Shown here piece by piece: positions 27,628 through 36,837 of a stretch of DNA of 64,000 bases; the stretch's first letter is position 1, and every line of letters begins with the position of its first letter. Below the pieces are notes generated by a model that was not told where the DNA came from, ran no database searches, and was given only the letters and a program-made list of their open reading frames with translations. The stretch is from Peptoniphilus faecalis (GTDB lineage Bacteria; Bacillota; Clostridia; Tissierellales; Peptoniphilaceae). Location of the stretch: the NCBI RefSeq assembly GCF_012976305.1, contig NZ_JABDSR010000002.1:62001-126000 (forward strand), given 5' to 3'. The translations under genes and the position numbers were made by a program.

Positions 27628-27666
27628 TATAATCAAATTTATATAAAAGAAAAATAAGAGAATATT

Positions 27667-28857
27667 ATGGAAAAAAATTTATTAAAAGAAATTTTTGAAG
27701 AAATTGACAAAAGACAAGATGAAATGGTAGAACATCGTCGCCACATTCACAAAAATGCAGAGCTTTCCTTTGAAGAAAAAGAAACTGCAGAATATCTTGC
27801 AGATTATTACAAGGGCAAGGATGTTGAAGTTACAACAAATATGGGCGGATACGGTCTTAGAATTGTAATTGACACAAAAAAACCGGGCAAGACTATTGCC
27901 CTAAGGGCAGATTTTGATGCACTTCCAATAAAAGAAGAAACAGGACTTCCCTTTGCATCAAAAAATGAAGGGGTAATGCACGCTTGTGGTCACGATGCAC
28001 ATACAGCTTACTTAATGCTCTTGGCAGACATATTGCTAGAGAAAAAAGATAAACTAAGGGGAAAGATGGTAATAATACACCAACACGCAGAAGAAGCACC
28101 TCCAGGGGGAGCAAAACAAATGATAGACGCTGGAGTCCTCAATGGCGTAGACAATGTTTTTGGAATTCACGTAATGTCAGCAATGCCCTTTGGGACAGTT
28201 CAGTACCACAAAGGCAATACGCAAACTGGAAGAGCAAAATTTAGCGTAAAGTTTCAAGGAGTAGGCGGACATGGCTCAATGCCACATCTATCCAATGACG
28301 CCATAGTTGCAGCATCATACTTTGTAACTGCAGTGCAAACTATTGTATCACGAAGACTTTCTCCCTTTGAAAATGGAGTTGTAACCATTGGATCCTTTGC
28401 AGGAGAAGGAACTTTTAATATTATCAAGGATTCAGTAACAGTAATAGGCGATGTAAGGGCAATGTCAGATCACACAAAGGAAGTAATTGAAACTGAAATA
28501 AAGAGAATTGCAAAGGGAATTGGCGATACCTTTAACACAGGCGTAGAAATAAATTACACAAATGACTATCCAGTTTTATACAATGACCCAGAGATGACAG
28601 ATTTAGTAGTGGAAGCGATAAAAGAAGCAGAAATTCCTGAAGTTAAAGAAATATCCGATGGAGGAGAACAACCACCATCAGAAGATTTTTCTTATTACGC
28701 AAAGGAAAGACCTTCCTGCTTTTTCTATGTAGGAGCTCACAAAGAAGATGCACCTTACCCACATCACCATCCAAAATTTGACATAAGAGAAGATGCAATG
28801 ATAATTTGTGCAAAAACTATGGCAGCTGTTGCTGTAAAATATTTAACAGAAGATTAA
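27667..28857 (+). CDS. M20-family amidohydrolase (N-acyl amino acid / indole-acetyl hydrolase type)
   Basis: A 396-residue dinuclear metallopeptidase of the M20D branch. HRRHIHKNAELSFEE marks the N-terminus. Metal ligands are Cys107 and His109 (HACGHDAH), His140 with Glu142-Glu143 (HQHAEEAPPGGA), and a late HHHPKFDI histidine. GVGGHGSMPH marks the dimerisation domain. Family members deacylate N-acyl amino acids or amino-acid conjugates in the cytosol. The exact substrate is open. No signal peptide is present. It appears to be a single gene behind the purL terminator. Confidence 0.88.
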   Translation: MEKNLLKEIFEEIDKRQDEMVEHRRHIHKNAELSFEEKETAEYLADYYKGKDVEVTTNMGGYGLRIVIDTKKPGKTIALRADFDALPIKEETGLPFASKNEGVMHACGHDAHTAYLMLLADILLEKKDKLRGKMVIIHQHAEEAPPGGAKQMIDAGVLNGVDNVFGIHVMSAMPFGTVQYHKGNTQTGRAKFSVKFQGVGGHGSMPHLSNDAIVAASYFVTAVQTIVSRRLSPFENGVVTIGSFAGEGTFNIIKDSVTVIGDVRAMSDHTKEVIETEIKRIAKGIGDTFNTGVEINYTNDYPVLYNDPEMTDLVVEAIKEAEIPEVKEISDGGEQPPSEDFSYYAKERPSCFFYVGAHKEDAPYPHHHPKFDIREDAMIICAKTMAAVAVKYLTED

Positions 28858-28950
28858 ATTTTAAAACCTGCCTTTGATTTTCGTCATTATTTATTAAAAT
28901 TAGATAAATAAAAACAAAGCTTGTGATACAATTGAGCAGAGGTTGATTAA

Positions 28951-29994
28951 ATGCAGGAATTAAACTTTTCCTATGAAAAAGAAATTGGAAATGAAATTTA
29001 TAAAATAAAATGTTACGCTTATTATGTCGGTGCCTTTAACTATAATTGGCATGAAGATGTAGAGTGTTTAGTTGTTTTAAATGGAAAACTGGAAGCTTGT
29101 CTTAATGGAGAAATTTACAATCTTTCAAAGGGAGATATAGTTTTCTTCGACTCAAAGGAAGGTCATGCAACTCTTGCTAAGGAGAAGGAAACTATTGCAC
29201 TTGTACTACATTTTAGCCCAAAAATTTTAGATGGCTTTGACAAAAATAGAGAAAGATACCATTGGAAGGGTGCAACTAATAGCGATTCGAGAAACAATAA
29301 CTTTGCCCGTGAAATTAGAAAGAGCCTTGTTGAAATTATTGAATCCTTCTATGACAATTCCTTGGAAAGTAAAATTAAGAGATCAATTGCAACAGACAAG
29401 ATAATTTTGGAGTCAATTGAAAATTTTGCTACAAAAGAAGAAGTAAATAAAGAGGATATTAAAAACTCAGAAAAAAATGATGCAATAAAAAAGATTATTC
29501 ATTATTTAGATGAAAATTACAGAGAAAAAATTAGTCTAAATGATATAGCAGATCTCGTAGGTTATCATCCTAACTACACTTCTGAAATTTTTTCTAATAG
29601 TGTTGGCATTCCCTTTACAGAATACTTACAAAGAAAAAGACTTTCTGCGGCTACTAAAGATTTAAAACAAAGTGATAAAAAAATATCGGAAATAGCTTTA
29701 GATTATGGTTTCTCCAATGTGAGAAGTTTCAACGCGTCCTTTAGGGAAAGCTTTGGCAGGTCTCCATCAAAGTATCGTGAAAGTCTAGATAAGGAAACTA
29801 TTGAAATAGATGCACAGTTTAAAAAAGTTTTTTTAAGCCTTGACAATGAACACTGGTTACGGGCAAAAAAAGAATTTACTTTTGAAAATGAAAAGCTTGA
29901 AAAGGCTGAAGCCAATGTAAATTATTTGGAAATTGAGAAGAAAGTTTACAGAGATATAATTGATGACTTAGAGAAAAAATTAAATAAATTTTAA
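28951..29994 (+). CDS. AraC-family regulator with N-terminal cupin sensor
   Basis: A 347-residue protein. Residues ~20-95 form a cupin-like sensor (NWHEDVECLVVLNGKLE, GDIVFFDSKEGHAT). Residues ~175-280 carry the two HTH motifs of the AraC/XylS DNA-binding domain, ending in the diagnostic FGRSPSKYRESL. An extra ~65-residue Lys/Glu-rich, probably coiled-coil tail follows, longer than usual. It lies 330 bp upstream of, and in the same direction as, the SLC13-ttdAB operon but is separated from it by a terminator. It could control that operon or the M20 gene; neither is shown. Confidence 0.87.
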   Translation: MQELNFSYEKEIGNEIYKIKCYAYYVGAFNYNWHEDVECLVVLNGKLEACLNGEIYNLSKGDIVFFDSKEGHATLAKEKETIALVLHFSPKILDGFDKNRERYHWKGATNSDSRNNNFAREIRKSLVEIIESFYDNSLESKIKRSIATDKIILESIENFATKEEVNKEDIKNSEKNDAIKKIIHYLDENYREKISLNDIADLVGYHPNYTSEIFSNSVGIPFTEYLQRKRLSAATKDLKQSDKKISEIALDYGFSNVRSFNASFRESFGRSPSKYRESLDKETIEIDAQFKKVFLSLDNEHWLRAKKEFTFENEKLEKAEANVNYLEIEKKVYRDIIDDLEKKLNKF

Positions 29995-29995
29995 A

Positions 29996-30020
29996 GACTT
30001 CGGTTTTCCGAAGTTTTTTT
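29996..30020 (+). terminator. Terminator after the AraC-type regulator
   Basis: ACTTCGG-TTTT-CCGAAGT followed by seven T. Confidence 0.9.
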
Positions 30021-30327
30021 AGTTTTAAGGAAATTAAACTATTGATGAAGAATAATTAAATATTTTCAAATCTTAAATTTTTGATATGCAAAATTTTAAG
30101 ATGAAAATTCCACAAAAAAAATAATAATTTAATAGAAGGGTGAATTTCAAGCAGTTTTAAAAAATTATTATGTAAAATTTTAAGATTAAATTTAAAAAAA
30201 TAAGCCAATATTTAATTATCTTTTGTTTTTTCTGTTTTCCTAAAGAAAATTTTACTTATTATTGAGATAGAATTTATAAAACGTTTTCCATATAATGGAA
30301 TCACAAATGAAAATATAGGAGGTTAGT
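30021..30327. other. AT-rich upstream region of the dicarboxylate operon
   Basis: About 300 bp with no gene seen. It holds two similar AAAATTTTAAGAT segments (near 30091 and 30175) and the operator-like palindrome at 30286-30300. A long untranslated leader or far-upstream regulator sites are possible. Confidence 0.4.
30286..30300. promoter_or_regulatory. Putative IclR-type operator before the SLC13-ttdAB operon
   Basis: TTCCAT-ATA-ATGGAA, a perfect inverted repeat with a 3-bp centre, overlaps a TATAAT hexamer (30291-30296). It differs by a single arm base, apart from the centre, from the site over the iclR promoter at 15587-15601. Confidence 0.55.
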
Positions 30328-31602
30328 ATGAATACACAAACTATCACCATTGGATTTTTACTTTTTGCAATAATTATGTTTGCATGGGAAAGGATTCCTC
30401 TATGGGTTACGGCTATGATTGTAGCAGTTGGTCTTGTGCTTACAAAAGTTTTAGAAGCTAAAGATGCTTTTGCAGGATTTACCGATTCAAATGTGCTTTT
30501 ATTTATTGCAATGTTTGTAATTGGAGCGGCATTTTTTGAAACTGGCATGGCACAGCGAGTTGGAGGTCTTGTTACAAAATTTGCCAAGACAGAGAGACAG
30601 CTAATAGCGGCGATAATGATTATTACGGGACTTATGTCTGGTATTTTGTCTAATACGGGTACTGCAGCAGTGTTAATTCCAGTATTAATTGGCATATCAC
30701 AGTCGACAAAATTTCCAAGGTCAAAAATTTTATTACCTCTTGTCTTTGCAGCAGCCATGGGTGGAAATTTGAGCTTAATTGGGGCACCGGGAAATATGAT
30801 AGCACAGTCTGGGCTTGAAACTATTGGACTTGAATTTGGATTTTTTGAATATGCAAAAATAGGTCTTCCAGTTTTGATTGTTGGAATAATATTTTTTGTA
30901 ACAATTGGATATAAACTTCTTCCAGACAATGCAGCAAAGGAAGATGAAGATTCAATTTATTCACAAGAGAAGTCCTATGAAGATGTAGCCAAGCGGAAAC
31001 AATGGGCTTCACTAATAATTTTGATTTTGACAGTACTTGCAATGGTATTTGAAAAACAAATTGGAATAAAACTTTTTGTTTCAGCGTGGATTGGAGCACT
31101 TATTCTCGTAGTATTGGGAGTTATTTCAAGTTCAGATGCAATTAAGTCAATTGATATGAATACTGTTTTACTTTTTGTAGGTTCTCTTGCCTTGGCTACG
31201 GCTTTGAAAGAAACAGGCACAGGAGATTTAATAGCAAATACAATTGTATTAAAACTTGGAGACAATCCATCGCCAAGGGCACTTTTGATTATAATCTTTA
31301 TAATATGTGCTACACTCACAAACTTTATGTCAAACACGGCTACAACTGCACTTATGGTTCCAATTTCACTTTCCATTTCACAGGCAATAGGAGCAGATCC
31401 AAGGGCAGTTTTAATGGCTACAGTAATTGGTGGATCAATGGCATATGCAACGCCTATTGGTATGCCAGCAAACACTATGGTATATAATATTGGGGGATAT
31501 AAATTTAAGGATTATGTAAAAGCAGGACTTCCACTGATAATAATTTGTGGAATAGTAGCTCTAATACTTTTGCCAATTTTCTTCCCCTTCTTTCCAAATT
31601 AA
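30328..31602 (+). CDS. SLC13/DASS-family anion:sodium symporter
   Basis: A 424-residue integral membrane protein with about 11 helices arranged as two related halves. Each half carries a re-entrant asparagine-threonine motif: SNTGTAAVLIPV near residue 109 and SNTATTALMVPI near residue 335. GGNLSLIGAPGNM matches the first substrate/Na+ loop of divalent-anion carriers. It is the first gene of an operon with the two dehydratase subunits, 12 bp apart. The substrate is therefore probably L-tartrate, malate or fumarate. The E. coli tartrate carrier TtdT belongs to the same superfamily. Confidence 0.85.
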   Translation: MNTQTITIGFLLFAIIMFAWERIPLWVTAMIVAVGLVLTKVLEAKDAFAGFTDSNVLLFIAMFVIGAAFFETGMAQRVGGLVTKFAKTERQLIAAIMIITGLMSGILSNTGTAAVLIPVLIGISQSTKFPRSKILLPLVFAAAMGGNLSLIGAPGNMIAQSGLETIGLEFGFFEYAKIGLPVLIVGIIFFVTIGYKLLPDNAAKEDEDSIYSQEKSYEDVAKRKQWASLIILILTVLAMVFEKQIGIKLFVSAWIGALILVVLGVISSSDAIKSIDMNTVLLFVGSLALATALKETGTGDLIANTIVLKLGDNPSPRALLIIIFIICATLTNFMSNTATTALMVPISLSISQAIGADPRAVLMATVIGGSMAYATPIGMPANTMVYNIGGYKFKDYVKAGLPLIIICGIVALILLPIFFPFFPN

Positions 31603-31614
31603 AAGGAGTAAATA

Positions 31615-32511
31615 ATGAATAGAAATAATTTAGAAAAAAAATTTATTGACGAGATGGCATCCTTTGTTGGCATTGTAAGTATGAAACTTCCAAAGGATGT
31701 AGAGGATAAGCTAAGGGAACTTTCTGAAAAGGAAACAAATCCATTGGCAAAAACTATTTATGAAACTATGAAGAAAAACCAAGAACTTGCTTGGGAAATG
31801 AAAAGACCATCATGTCAAGACACAGGAGTTTTACAATTTTTCTGTGAAGTTGGAGAAGAATTTCCCTTTAAAGCAAAATTAGAAGAACTTTTGAGAGAGG
31901 CAACTTATAAAGCTACAATGGAAACTCCTCTGAGACACAATAGTGTTGAAACCTTTCAAGAATATAATACTGGCAAAAATATAGGAAAGGGAACGCCAAC
32001 TGTATTTACAAAAATTGTTCAAGGATCTTCTGCAAAAATTTACACATATATGGCAGGGGGAGGTTGTTCTCTTCCAGGAGCAGGAGTAACTCTTATGCCA
32101 GGCGAAGGCTATGAAGCTGTCGTAAAGTTTATTTTAGACAGAATGACATCTTACGGACTAAATGCTTGTCCACCACTATTGGTTGGAGTAGGTATTGGAA
32201 CTTCAATTGAAACAGCTGCGATGAATTCAAAACTTGCTCTTATGAAAAAAGTTGGAGAGCATAGTGAAGATGAAAGAGCTAGGGATTTAGAAAAAAGACT
32301 TGAAGATGGAATAAATAAAATTGGAATTGGGCCTCAAGGTTTTGGAGGAGAAAATTCTGTAATGGGCGTCAATATTGTAAACACTGCAAGACATCCAAGT
32401 GTATTATCAGTTGCACTAAATGTAGGATGTTGGTCACATAGAAGAGGTGCAATATTGCTTGACGAAGAGATGAATTATGAAATATTAAGCCATGAAGGGA
32501 TAAAATTATGA
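31615..32511 (+). CDS. ttdA: L(+)-tartrate dehydratase / class I fumarase alpha subunit
   Basis: A 298-residue Fe-S hydro-lyase subunit. Cys67 (SCQDTG), Cys185 (NACPP) and Cys272 (GCWSHRRG) sit where the 4Fe-4S ligands are expected; GGGCSLPG and PLRHNSVE are further family motifs. Overall wording is closer to E. coli TtdA than to fumarase alpha chains that I can recall, particularly [11 protein letters not shown] and CWSHRRG. The complex would dehydrate tartrate to oxaloacetate or hydrate fumarate to malate, and is oxygen-labile. Adjacent to an anion carrier and overlapping the beta gene by four bases (ATGA). Confidence 0.82.
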   Translation: MNRNNLEKKFIDEMASFVGIVSMKLPKDVEDKLRELSEKETNPLAKTIYETMKKNQELAWEMKRPSCQDTGVLQFFCEVGEEFPFKAKLEELLREATYKATMETPLRHNSVETFQEYNTGKNIGKGTPTVFTKIVQGSSAKIYTYMAGGGCSLPGAGVTLMPGEGYEAVVKFILDRMTSYGLNACPPLLVGVGIGTSIETAAMNSKLALMKKVGEHSEDERARDLEKRLEDGINKIGIGPQGFGGENSVMGVNIVNTARHPSVLSVALNVGCWSHRRGAILLDEEMNYEILSHEGIKL

Positions 32512-33116
32512 GTAAAAAAGTTTTAACAACACCAATATCAGCCGAAGATATTAAAGATTTAAAAGTTGGAGATATAGTATATTTATCAGGAAGGATGGTT
32601 ACATGTCGTGATGTTGCTCATAGAAGAGTAATAGAAGAAGGACTTGATTTACCAGTGGACGTTCGTGATAAGGCAATACTTCACGCTGGCCCAATTATCT
32701 CAGAAAAAGATGGAAATTACGAAATGATCTCTGTTGGTCCAACAACTTCAATGAGAATGGAAAAATTTGAAGAAGAATTTATAGATAAGACAGGGGTAAG
32801 AGTAATTATCGGCAAAGGTGGTATGGGCGAGGGAACTGCTCGTGGTTGCAAAAAGAATAAAGCCATTCACGTAGTAATACCTGCTGGGAATGCTGTTTGG
32901 GCAGCCACAAGAGTAAATAAAATAGTAGATGCACAGTGGAAGGATTTAGGGATGCCAGAAACTTTATGGGTATGCGACGTCGAAGAATTTGGACCATTAA
33001 TTGTATCAATTGACAGCCATGGCAATAATATTTTTGAACAAAACAAAGTGATTTACAATGAAAGAAAAGAAGAAGTGTACAAAGATATTATTGAGCATGT
33101 TCATTATATAAAATAA
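32508..33116 (+). CDS. ttdB: L(+)-tartrate dehydratase / class I fumarase beta subunit
   Basis: A 202-residue partner of the preceding subunit. It contains [23 protein letters not shown], the catalytic-domain [13 protein letters not shown] and LHAGPI segments, [17 protein letters not shown] and a C-terminal HVHYIK. E. coli TtdB has 201 residues and the same ending, whereas separate fumarase beta chains are often shorter, so tartrate dehydratase is favoured over fumarase. A fumarase role in reductive fermentation remains possible. It overlaps the alpha gene and shares its operon with the SLC13 carrier. Confidence 0.82.
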   Translation: MSKKVLTTPISAEDIKDLKVGDIVYLSGRMVTCRDVAHRRVIEEGLDLPVDVRDKAILHAGPIISEKDGNYEMISVGPTTSMRMEKFEEEFIDKTGVRVIIGKGGMGEGTARGCKKNKAIHVVIPAGNAVWAATRVNKIVDAQWKDLGMPETLWVCDVEEFGPLIVSIDSHGNNIFEQNKVIYNERKEEVYKDIIEHVHYIK

Positions 33117-33132
33117 GTGAGTAATATAAAAT

Positions 33133-33193
33133 TGATAAAGGCGAGAAAAGATAGACCTGTGGTTTATTCTTTTCTTTTGTCCTTTATTTTTTT
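33133..33193 (+). terminator. Imperfect terminator after ttdB
   Basis: ATAAAGG...AGAAAAGATA paired with TATTCTTTTCT...CCTTTAT, followed by seven T. Confidence 0.6.
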
Positions 33194-33247
33194 ATAATAA
33201 AATAGTTCGATAAAAATTAAGTCATATTATTAAATAAGGGGGATGTA

Positions 33248-33553
33248 ATGGATCCTGTAAAAAGAATTAGTGAAATGGAAAAGATTTTAAGGGATCATAA
33301 TGAACTCATTGAAAACCTTAGAGATTCCCTTGAAAGGTTTGGAGCTCATCAAGATGAATACAGAAAATTAAGGGACTACTACAATTCAGAAACATATTTT
33401 GATGATTTAGAAAGTTATGACAAGGGCGAACTTCCAGAAAATTTACTTTGTGGCGTTCTTTCTGAAGATGCTGTCTACAATCTTTTTTGCGAAAATTTTA
33501 ATATATCCATTGATTTGCTTGAGGTCGCTACTGAAATTTTAAAAAATCACTAA
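33248..33553 (+). CDS. DUF4298 family protein
   Basis: A 101-residue acidic, helical cytosolic protein. RISEMEKILRDHNELIENL, then YRKLRDYYNSE, and the conserved LCGVLSEDAVYNL segment match DUF4298, a family without known function. It has a GGGGG-type ribosome site (AAGGGGGATGTAATG) and no operon partner; it converges on the next minus-strand gene. Confidence 0.8.
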   Translation: MDPVKRISEMEKILRDHNELIENLRDSLERFGAHQDEYRKLRDYYNSETYFDDLESYDKGELPENLLCGVLSEDAVYNLFCENFNISIDLLEVATEILKNH

Positions 33554-33570
33554 ATTATATATTAAAAATA

Positions 33571-33598
33571 GCAGTCCCTTTATAGGACTGCGTTTTTA
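33571..33598. terminator. Bidirectional terminator
   Basis: GCAGTCC-CTTTATA-GGACTGC followed by GTTTTT on the plus strand and preceded by A-rich sequence that gives TATTTTTA on the minus strand. It serves both convergent genes. Confidence 0.85.
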
Positions 33599-33946
33599 GT
33601 TAAAGTTTTTGCTAATTATTTCTCTTATAAAGTTATTTATAAAACTTAAAACTATACTTGCCCAAAAGGCTGTGCCAAAGCTTCCGATATATGCAGTGGA
33701 AACTAGATTAAAGACAATTTCGAGAACTACTGCGTTTATAACTAGGGAAAATAATCCCAGTGTTACTATTGTAATTGGCAGCGACAATAATTTTAATATT
33801 GGTTTTATTGTAAGATTTACTAGTGAAAAAATTATTGCCATTGTTACAAAGGCACTTGGTTTTGTAAAATAAATATTTTCAAATAATATGTCTAATATGT
33901 AGAAGGACAAAAAGTTTGCCACAAGTATTCCAAATATTTTTTTCAT
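33596..33946 (-). CDS. Small membrane protein of the phage-holin-like PF04020 family
   Basis: A 116-residue protein with four hydrophobic helices. NLTIKPILKLLSLPITIVTLGLF is the hallmark stretch of the family, often labelled phage holin family protein or YvlD-like. These are chromosomal membrane proteins of unknown role, some linked to envelope stress. No lysin, integrase or phage gene is near, so the holin label should not be read as prophage. An AGGAGG site precedes the start on the minus strand. Confidence 0.85.
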   Translation of the reverse strand: MKKIFGILVANFLSFYILDILFENIYFTKPSAFVTMAIIFSLVNLTIKPILKLLSLPITIVTLGLFSLVINAVVLEIVFNLVSTAYIGSFGTAFWASIVLSFINNFIREIISKNFN

Positions 33947-34027
33947 GATTTCCTCCTTCTATTCTATTTTAACACATACAAAAGATCCTAGGGTTTTAAA
34001 AAAGCAAGTAAATTTCACAAATTTTAC

Positions 34028-34058
34028 GACAAAAAAGTCGCAGACTAGCTACGACTTT
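34028..34058 (-). terminator. Terminator of the alanine/glycine symporter gene
   Basis: On the minus strand AAAGTCG-(loop)-CGACTTT is followed by a T run. The stem could also act on plus-strand transcripts. Confidence 0.75.
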
Positions 34059-34079
34059 AAATTTTTATTTTATTTTATT

Positions 34080-35549
34080 TTATTTTTTGTCCCAAGCAGT
34101 GATTTCACTCATGTATGGTTTAAGTTCTCCTACATCTTCTGGATTAAATACAGGATCTTTTCCTTCTTTAAGTTGTTTAATGTAGTCGTTATATACGCCA
34201 ACAGAAATTTTTCCTAAGAAGATCAATACTATTAAGTTTATTACTGCCATAATACCCATAAATACGTCGCCTGTGTTCCATACAATTGAAAAGTCACCAA
34301 TGCAACCAAGTATAACTGCTATAAGAACTAGAACTCTATAAATATTTAATGAGTTTTTGCCAAGGTTTAATTTTAAAATATTGTTTTCACCATAGTAATA
34401 GTTGCCGATAATTGAAGAGAATGCAAACATCAATACGCAGAATGTCAAAAAGTAATTTGACCATCCACCTACTTCCTTTGCAAGAGCAGCTTGTGTAATT
34501 TCAAGTCCTTGTAAATCAGAGGCATAAATTCCTTCGCCTGCTAATATTACAACGAAAGCTGTTGCTGAACACACTAGGATTGTATCAAGATATACTCCAA
34601 GAGCTTGAATAAGACCTTGTTTTGCAGGGTGAGATACATCAGCTACTGCTGAAGCATTAGGTACTGCACCCATACCAGCTTCGTTAGAGAAGAGTCCACG
34701 TCTTATACCATTTAGTATAGCTGTGCCAAATAATCCACCAAAGCCAGCTTTAAGTGAGAAAGCTCCGCCAAAAATTAGTCCAAACATATGTGGGACAAGT
34801 TTGATGTTTTTGATTACTATAAATAATACAACTACCATGTAAATAATCGCCATAAAGGGAACTAATAAACTTGTTACATCGGCAATTCTTCTTAGTCCTC
34901 CAAATATTATAAGACCTGAAATTATTATAAGTGCAAGTGCAATAATTTTTTTGTCAAGTCCAAAGGATGAATTGAATCCAGCAGCAATTGTGTTTGCTTG
35001 CATTGCATTGAAGTTAATACCATATACAACAGATATTACTATTGAGAATAATGCTGCAAGTTTTGGCTTTTTAAGGGCTTTTTCCATGTAGAAAGCAGGA
35101 CCACCCTTGAAAGTTCCATCAGGATTTCTTTCCTTAAATACTTGACCTAAGGTATTTTCTACAAAGGATGATGCACCACCAATAAGTGCTGTAACCCACA
35201 TCCAAAAAACTGCACCAGGACCGCCAATAGATACTGCTGCTGCAACACCTACTATATTACCTGTACCAATGTGAGATGCCGCAGAAATTGTAAAGGCCTT
35301 AAAAGGAGAAATAGCATTTTCACTTTCTGCCGGTTTTGAAATTAGTTTTATAGCATGTCCAATATTAGTTATTTGTCCGCCTCTAATCTTGAAAGTATAG
35401 TAAAGACCAATGCCAAGTAGTAGAGGAATTAAAAGATATGTATAGATAGTATCGCTTAAAAGACCTGTAGTCATGGAAAAAGCGTCACCATACATTTTTT
35501 GTCCGATTAAATTGCCTATTTCATGAATAGTTTGAATTATATTTTCCAT
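34080..35549 (-). CDS. Alanine/glycine:cation symporter (AGCS family)
   Basis: A 489-residue integral membrane protein with about 11 helices. KAFTISAASHIGTGNIVGVAAA carries the substrate-binding GTGN motif of the family; GGPGAVFWMWVTALIGGASSF and RGLFSNEAGMGAVPNASA are further signatures. These carriers import alanine or glycine with Na+ or H+. The gene is monocistronic with its own terminator. It sits next to other amino-acid handling genes only loosely. Expression probably starts from the promoter near 35911-35940. Confidence 0.92.
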   Translation of the reverse strand: MENIIQTIHEIGNLIGQKMYGDAFSMTTGLLSDTIYTYLLIPLLLGIGLYYTFKIRGGQITNIGHAIKLISKPAESENAISPFKAFTISAASHIGTGNIVGVAAAVSIGGPGAVFWMWVTALIGGASSFVENTLGQVFKERNPDGTFKGGPAFYMEKALKKPKLAALFSIVISVVYGINFNAMQANTIAAGFNSSFGLDKKIIALALIIISGLIIFGGLRRIADVTSLLVPFMAIIYMVVVLFIVIKNIKLVPHMFGLIFGGAFSLKAGFGGLFGTAILNGIRRGLFSNEAGMGAVPNASAVADVSHPAKQGLIQALGVYLDTILVCSATAFVVILAGEGIYASDLQGLEITQAALAKEVGGWSNYFLTFCVLMFAFSSIIGNYYYGENNILKLNLGKNSLNIYRVLVLIAVILGCIGDFSIVWNTGDVFMGIMAVINLIVLIFLGKISVGVYNDYIKQLKEGKDPVFNPEDVGELKPYMSEITAWDKK

Positions 35550-36003
35550 AATTGCTCCTTATAAATTTATAAATATTGTCAAAGGTCACTGGAAATTTAA
35601 TCTTTTTAATAAGTTAAAAAATAATATAAAGTGCAAATAATAAGATTATTATTCCAATATAGAGAAGATTTTGCTTGAAAATTTATAAATTGCAACTTCT
35701 CAAGACCTATAATAAGAGATATTTGAAATTGATTGCAGAATTATCTATTTTAAAAAATTAAAAATATAAATTATATTTATAAAAAATTTTTAAAATTTAA
35801 AAATAAAACATTAGCAATAGTTCAATTTACATAAATTTTATCTCTCGATTTTAATTGAATTTTAAATCTTCAGCTATAAAAATTCACCCCCTCAGTTAAA
35901 ATTTATTATAGCACAAAATGAAATCGATACCAATAAAAATATAAATACTTTAACTATGTTTCTGACTATGATAATATATTTATGAAAAACAAAGGAGGAT
36001 ACA
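35550..36003. other. 454-bp divergent intergenic region
   Basis: Very AT-rich, between the symporter gene and a plus-strand membrane protein gene. On the minus strand TTGGTA and TATAAT with a 17-bp spacer (about 35911-35940) form a likely symporter promoter, giving a leader of about 350 nt. I looked for a T-box or glycine riboswitch and recognised neither. Confidence 0.45.
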
Positions 36004-36705
36004 ATGAGAAAATATAGTTATGGATCTATAATGTTGATATTATTATTGATGGCAATTATAGCGGGAATTTTTGACAATATTTTTGACGATAAACTTTCTA
36101 TGCTTGGACCTATTATTCTTTGGATTGGAAATTATATTGTTTGCAGGGGACTTTTATACACGAGAGAAGGCACTTTTTCAGAGTATTTAAGGGGAATAAA
36201 GACAATTACAGGAAAAGTCTTTTTGACGAATATTTTAATTGGATTAATTAGTGTTGTAATACTTTTACTTTCAACCTTAACATCAGGGACTGGATTGGTA
36301 TTAAGTAATATGGAAAATGGAAAAATTATACCCATTATTTCAATTTTATATATTTTGATTAATGCGATTATTTCACTTATATTTGCTTATTTAAACTTTG
36401 TCATGGCAGATGAGAGATATAGAGATTTATCTTTTTCCCAAAACATAAAACTTATTTTTAAATCTGGAATAAGATTATTTTCACAGACTCTCATCACATT
36501 ATTAAAAGTCTACATGATTCCAATAATTTTAAGTATTATTATAATTTTATTAGCGATAGTTGTAAAAACTATGCCATTGATTATAATAATTGTATCTATA
36601 CTTGGAATAGCTGCAATAATTGGATTTGTAGTAATTACACCCATCTATATGGCGAGGCTTTCTGAAATATACTTAGACAATATCGAAGAAATTTATGAAG
36701 ATTAA
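36004..36705 (+). CDS. Unrecognised 233-residue multi-pass membrane protein
   Basis: Six or so hydrophobic helices, rich in Ile and Leu, with a short loop MADERYRDLSFSQNIKLIFKSG in the centre and an acidic C-terminus. The organisation resembles DUF975/YesL-type small integral membrane proteins, but no diagnostic motif is visible. A GGAGG site precedes the ATG. It is a single gene followed about 100 bp later by the DUF368 gene. Confidence 0.7.
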   Translation: MRKYSYGSIMLILLLMAIIAGIFDNIFDDKLSMLGPIILWIGNYIVCRGLLYTREGTFSEYLRGIKTITGKVFLTNILIGLISVVILLLSTLTSGTGLVLSNMENGKIIPIISILYILINAIISLIFAYLNFVMADERYRDLSFSQNIKLIFKSGIRLFSQTLITLLKVYMIPIILSIIIILLAIVVKTMPLIIIIVSILGIAAIIGFVVITPIYMARLSEIYLDNIEEIYED

Positions 36706-36837
36706 TAGAAGATAAAGAAGTTTTATAATATTGCACAACAAATACTCTATGCATTTTTAATAAAAATTTAAGAAAGTTTACGATAAATTAATAATTAAAA
36801 TTCCACATAAATGTTATCATATATAAATGGAGGAATT

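Noticed and set aside
33596-33946. Prophage, from the holin-like label
   Set aside because: The PF04020 family is chromosomal and widespread. No integrase, lysin, terminase, capsid or tail gene is nearby.
35550-36003. Possible glycine riboswitch or T-box before the alanine/glycine symporter
   Set aside because: The long leader invited the idea, but no tandem glycine-aptamer core, T-box sequence or terminator/antiterminator pair could be recognised.
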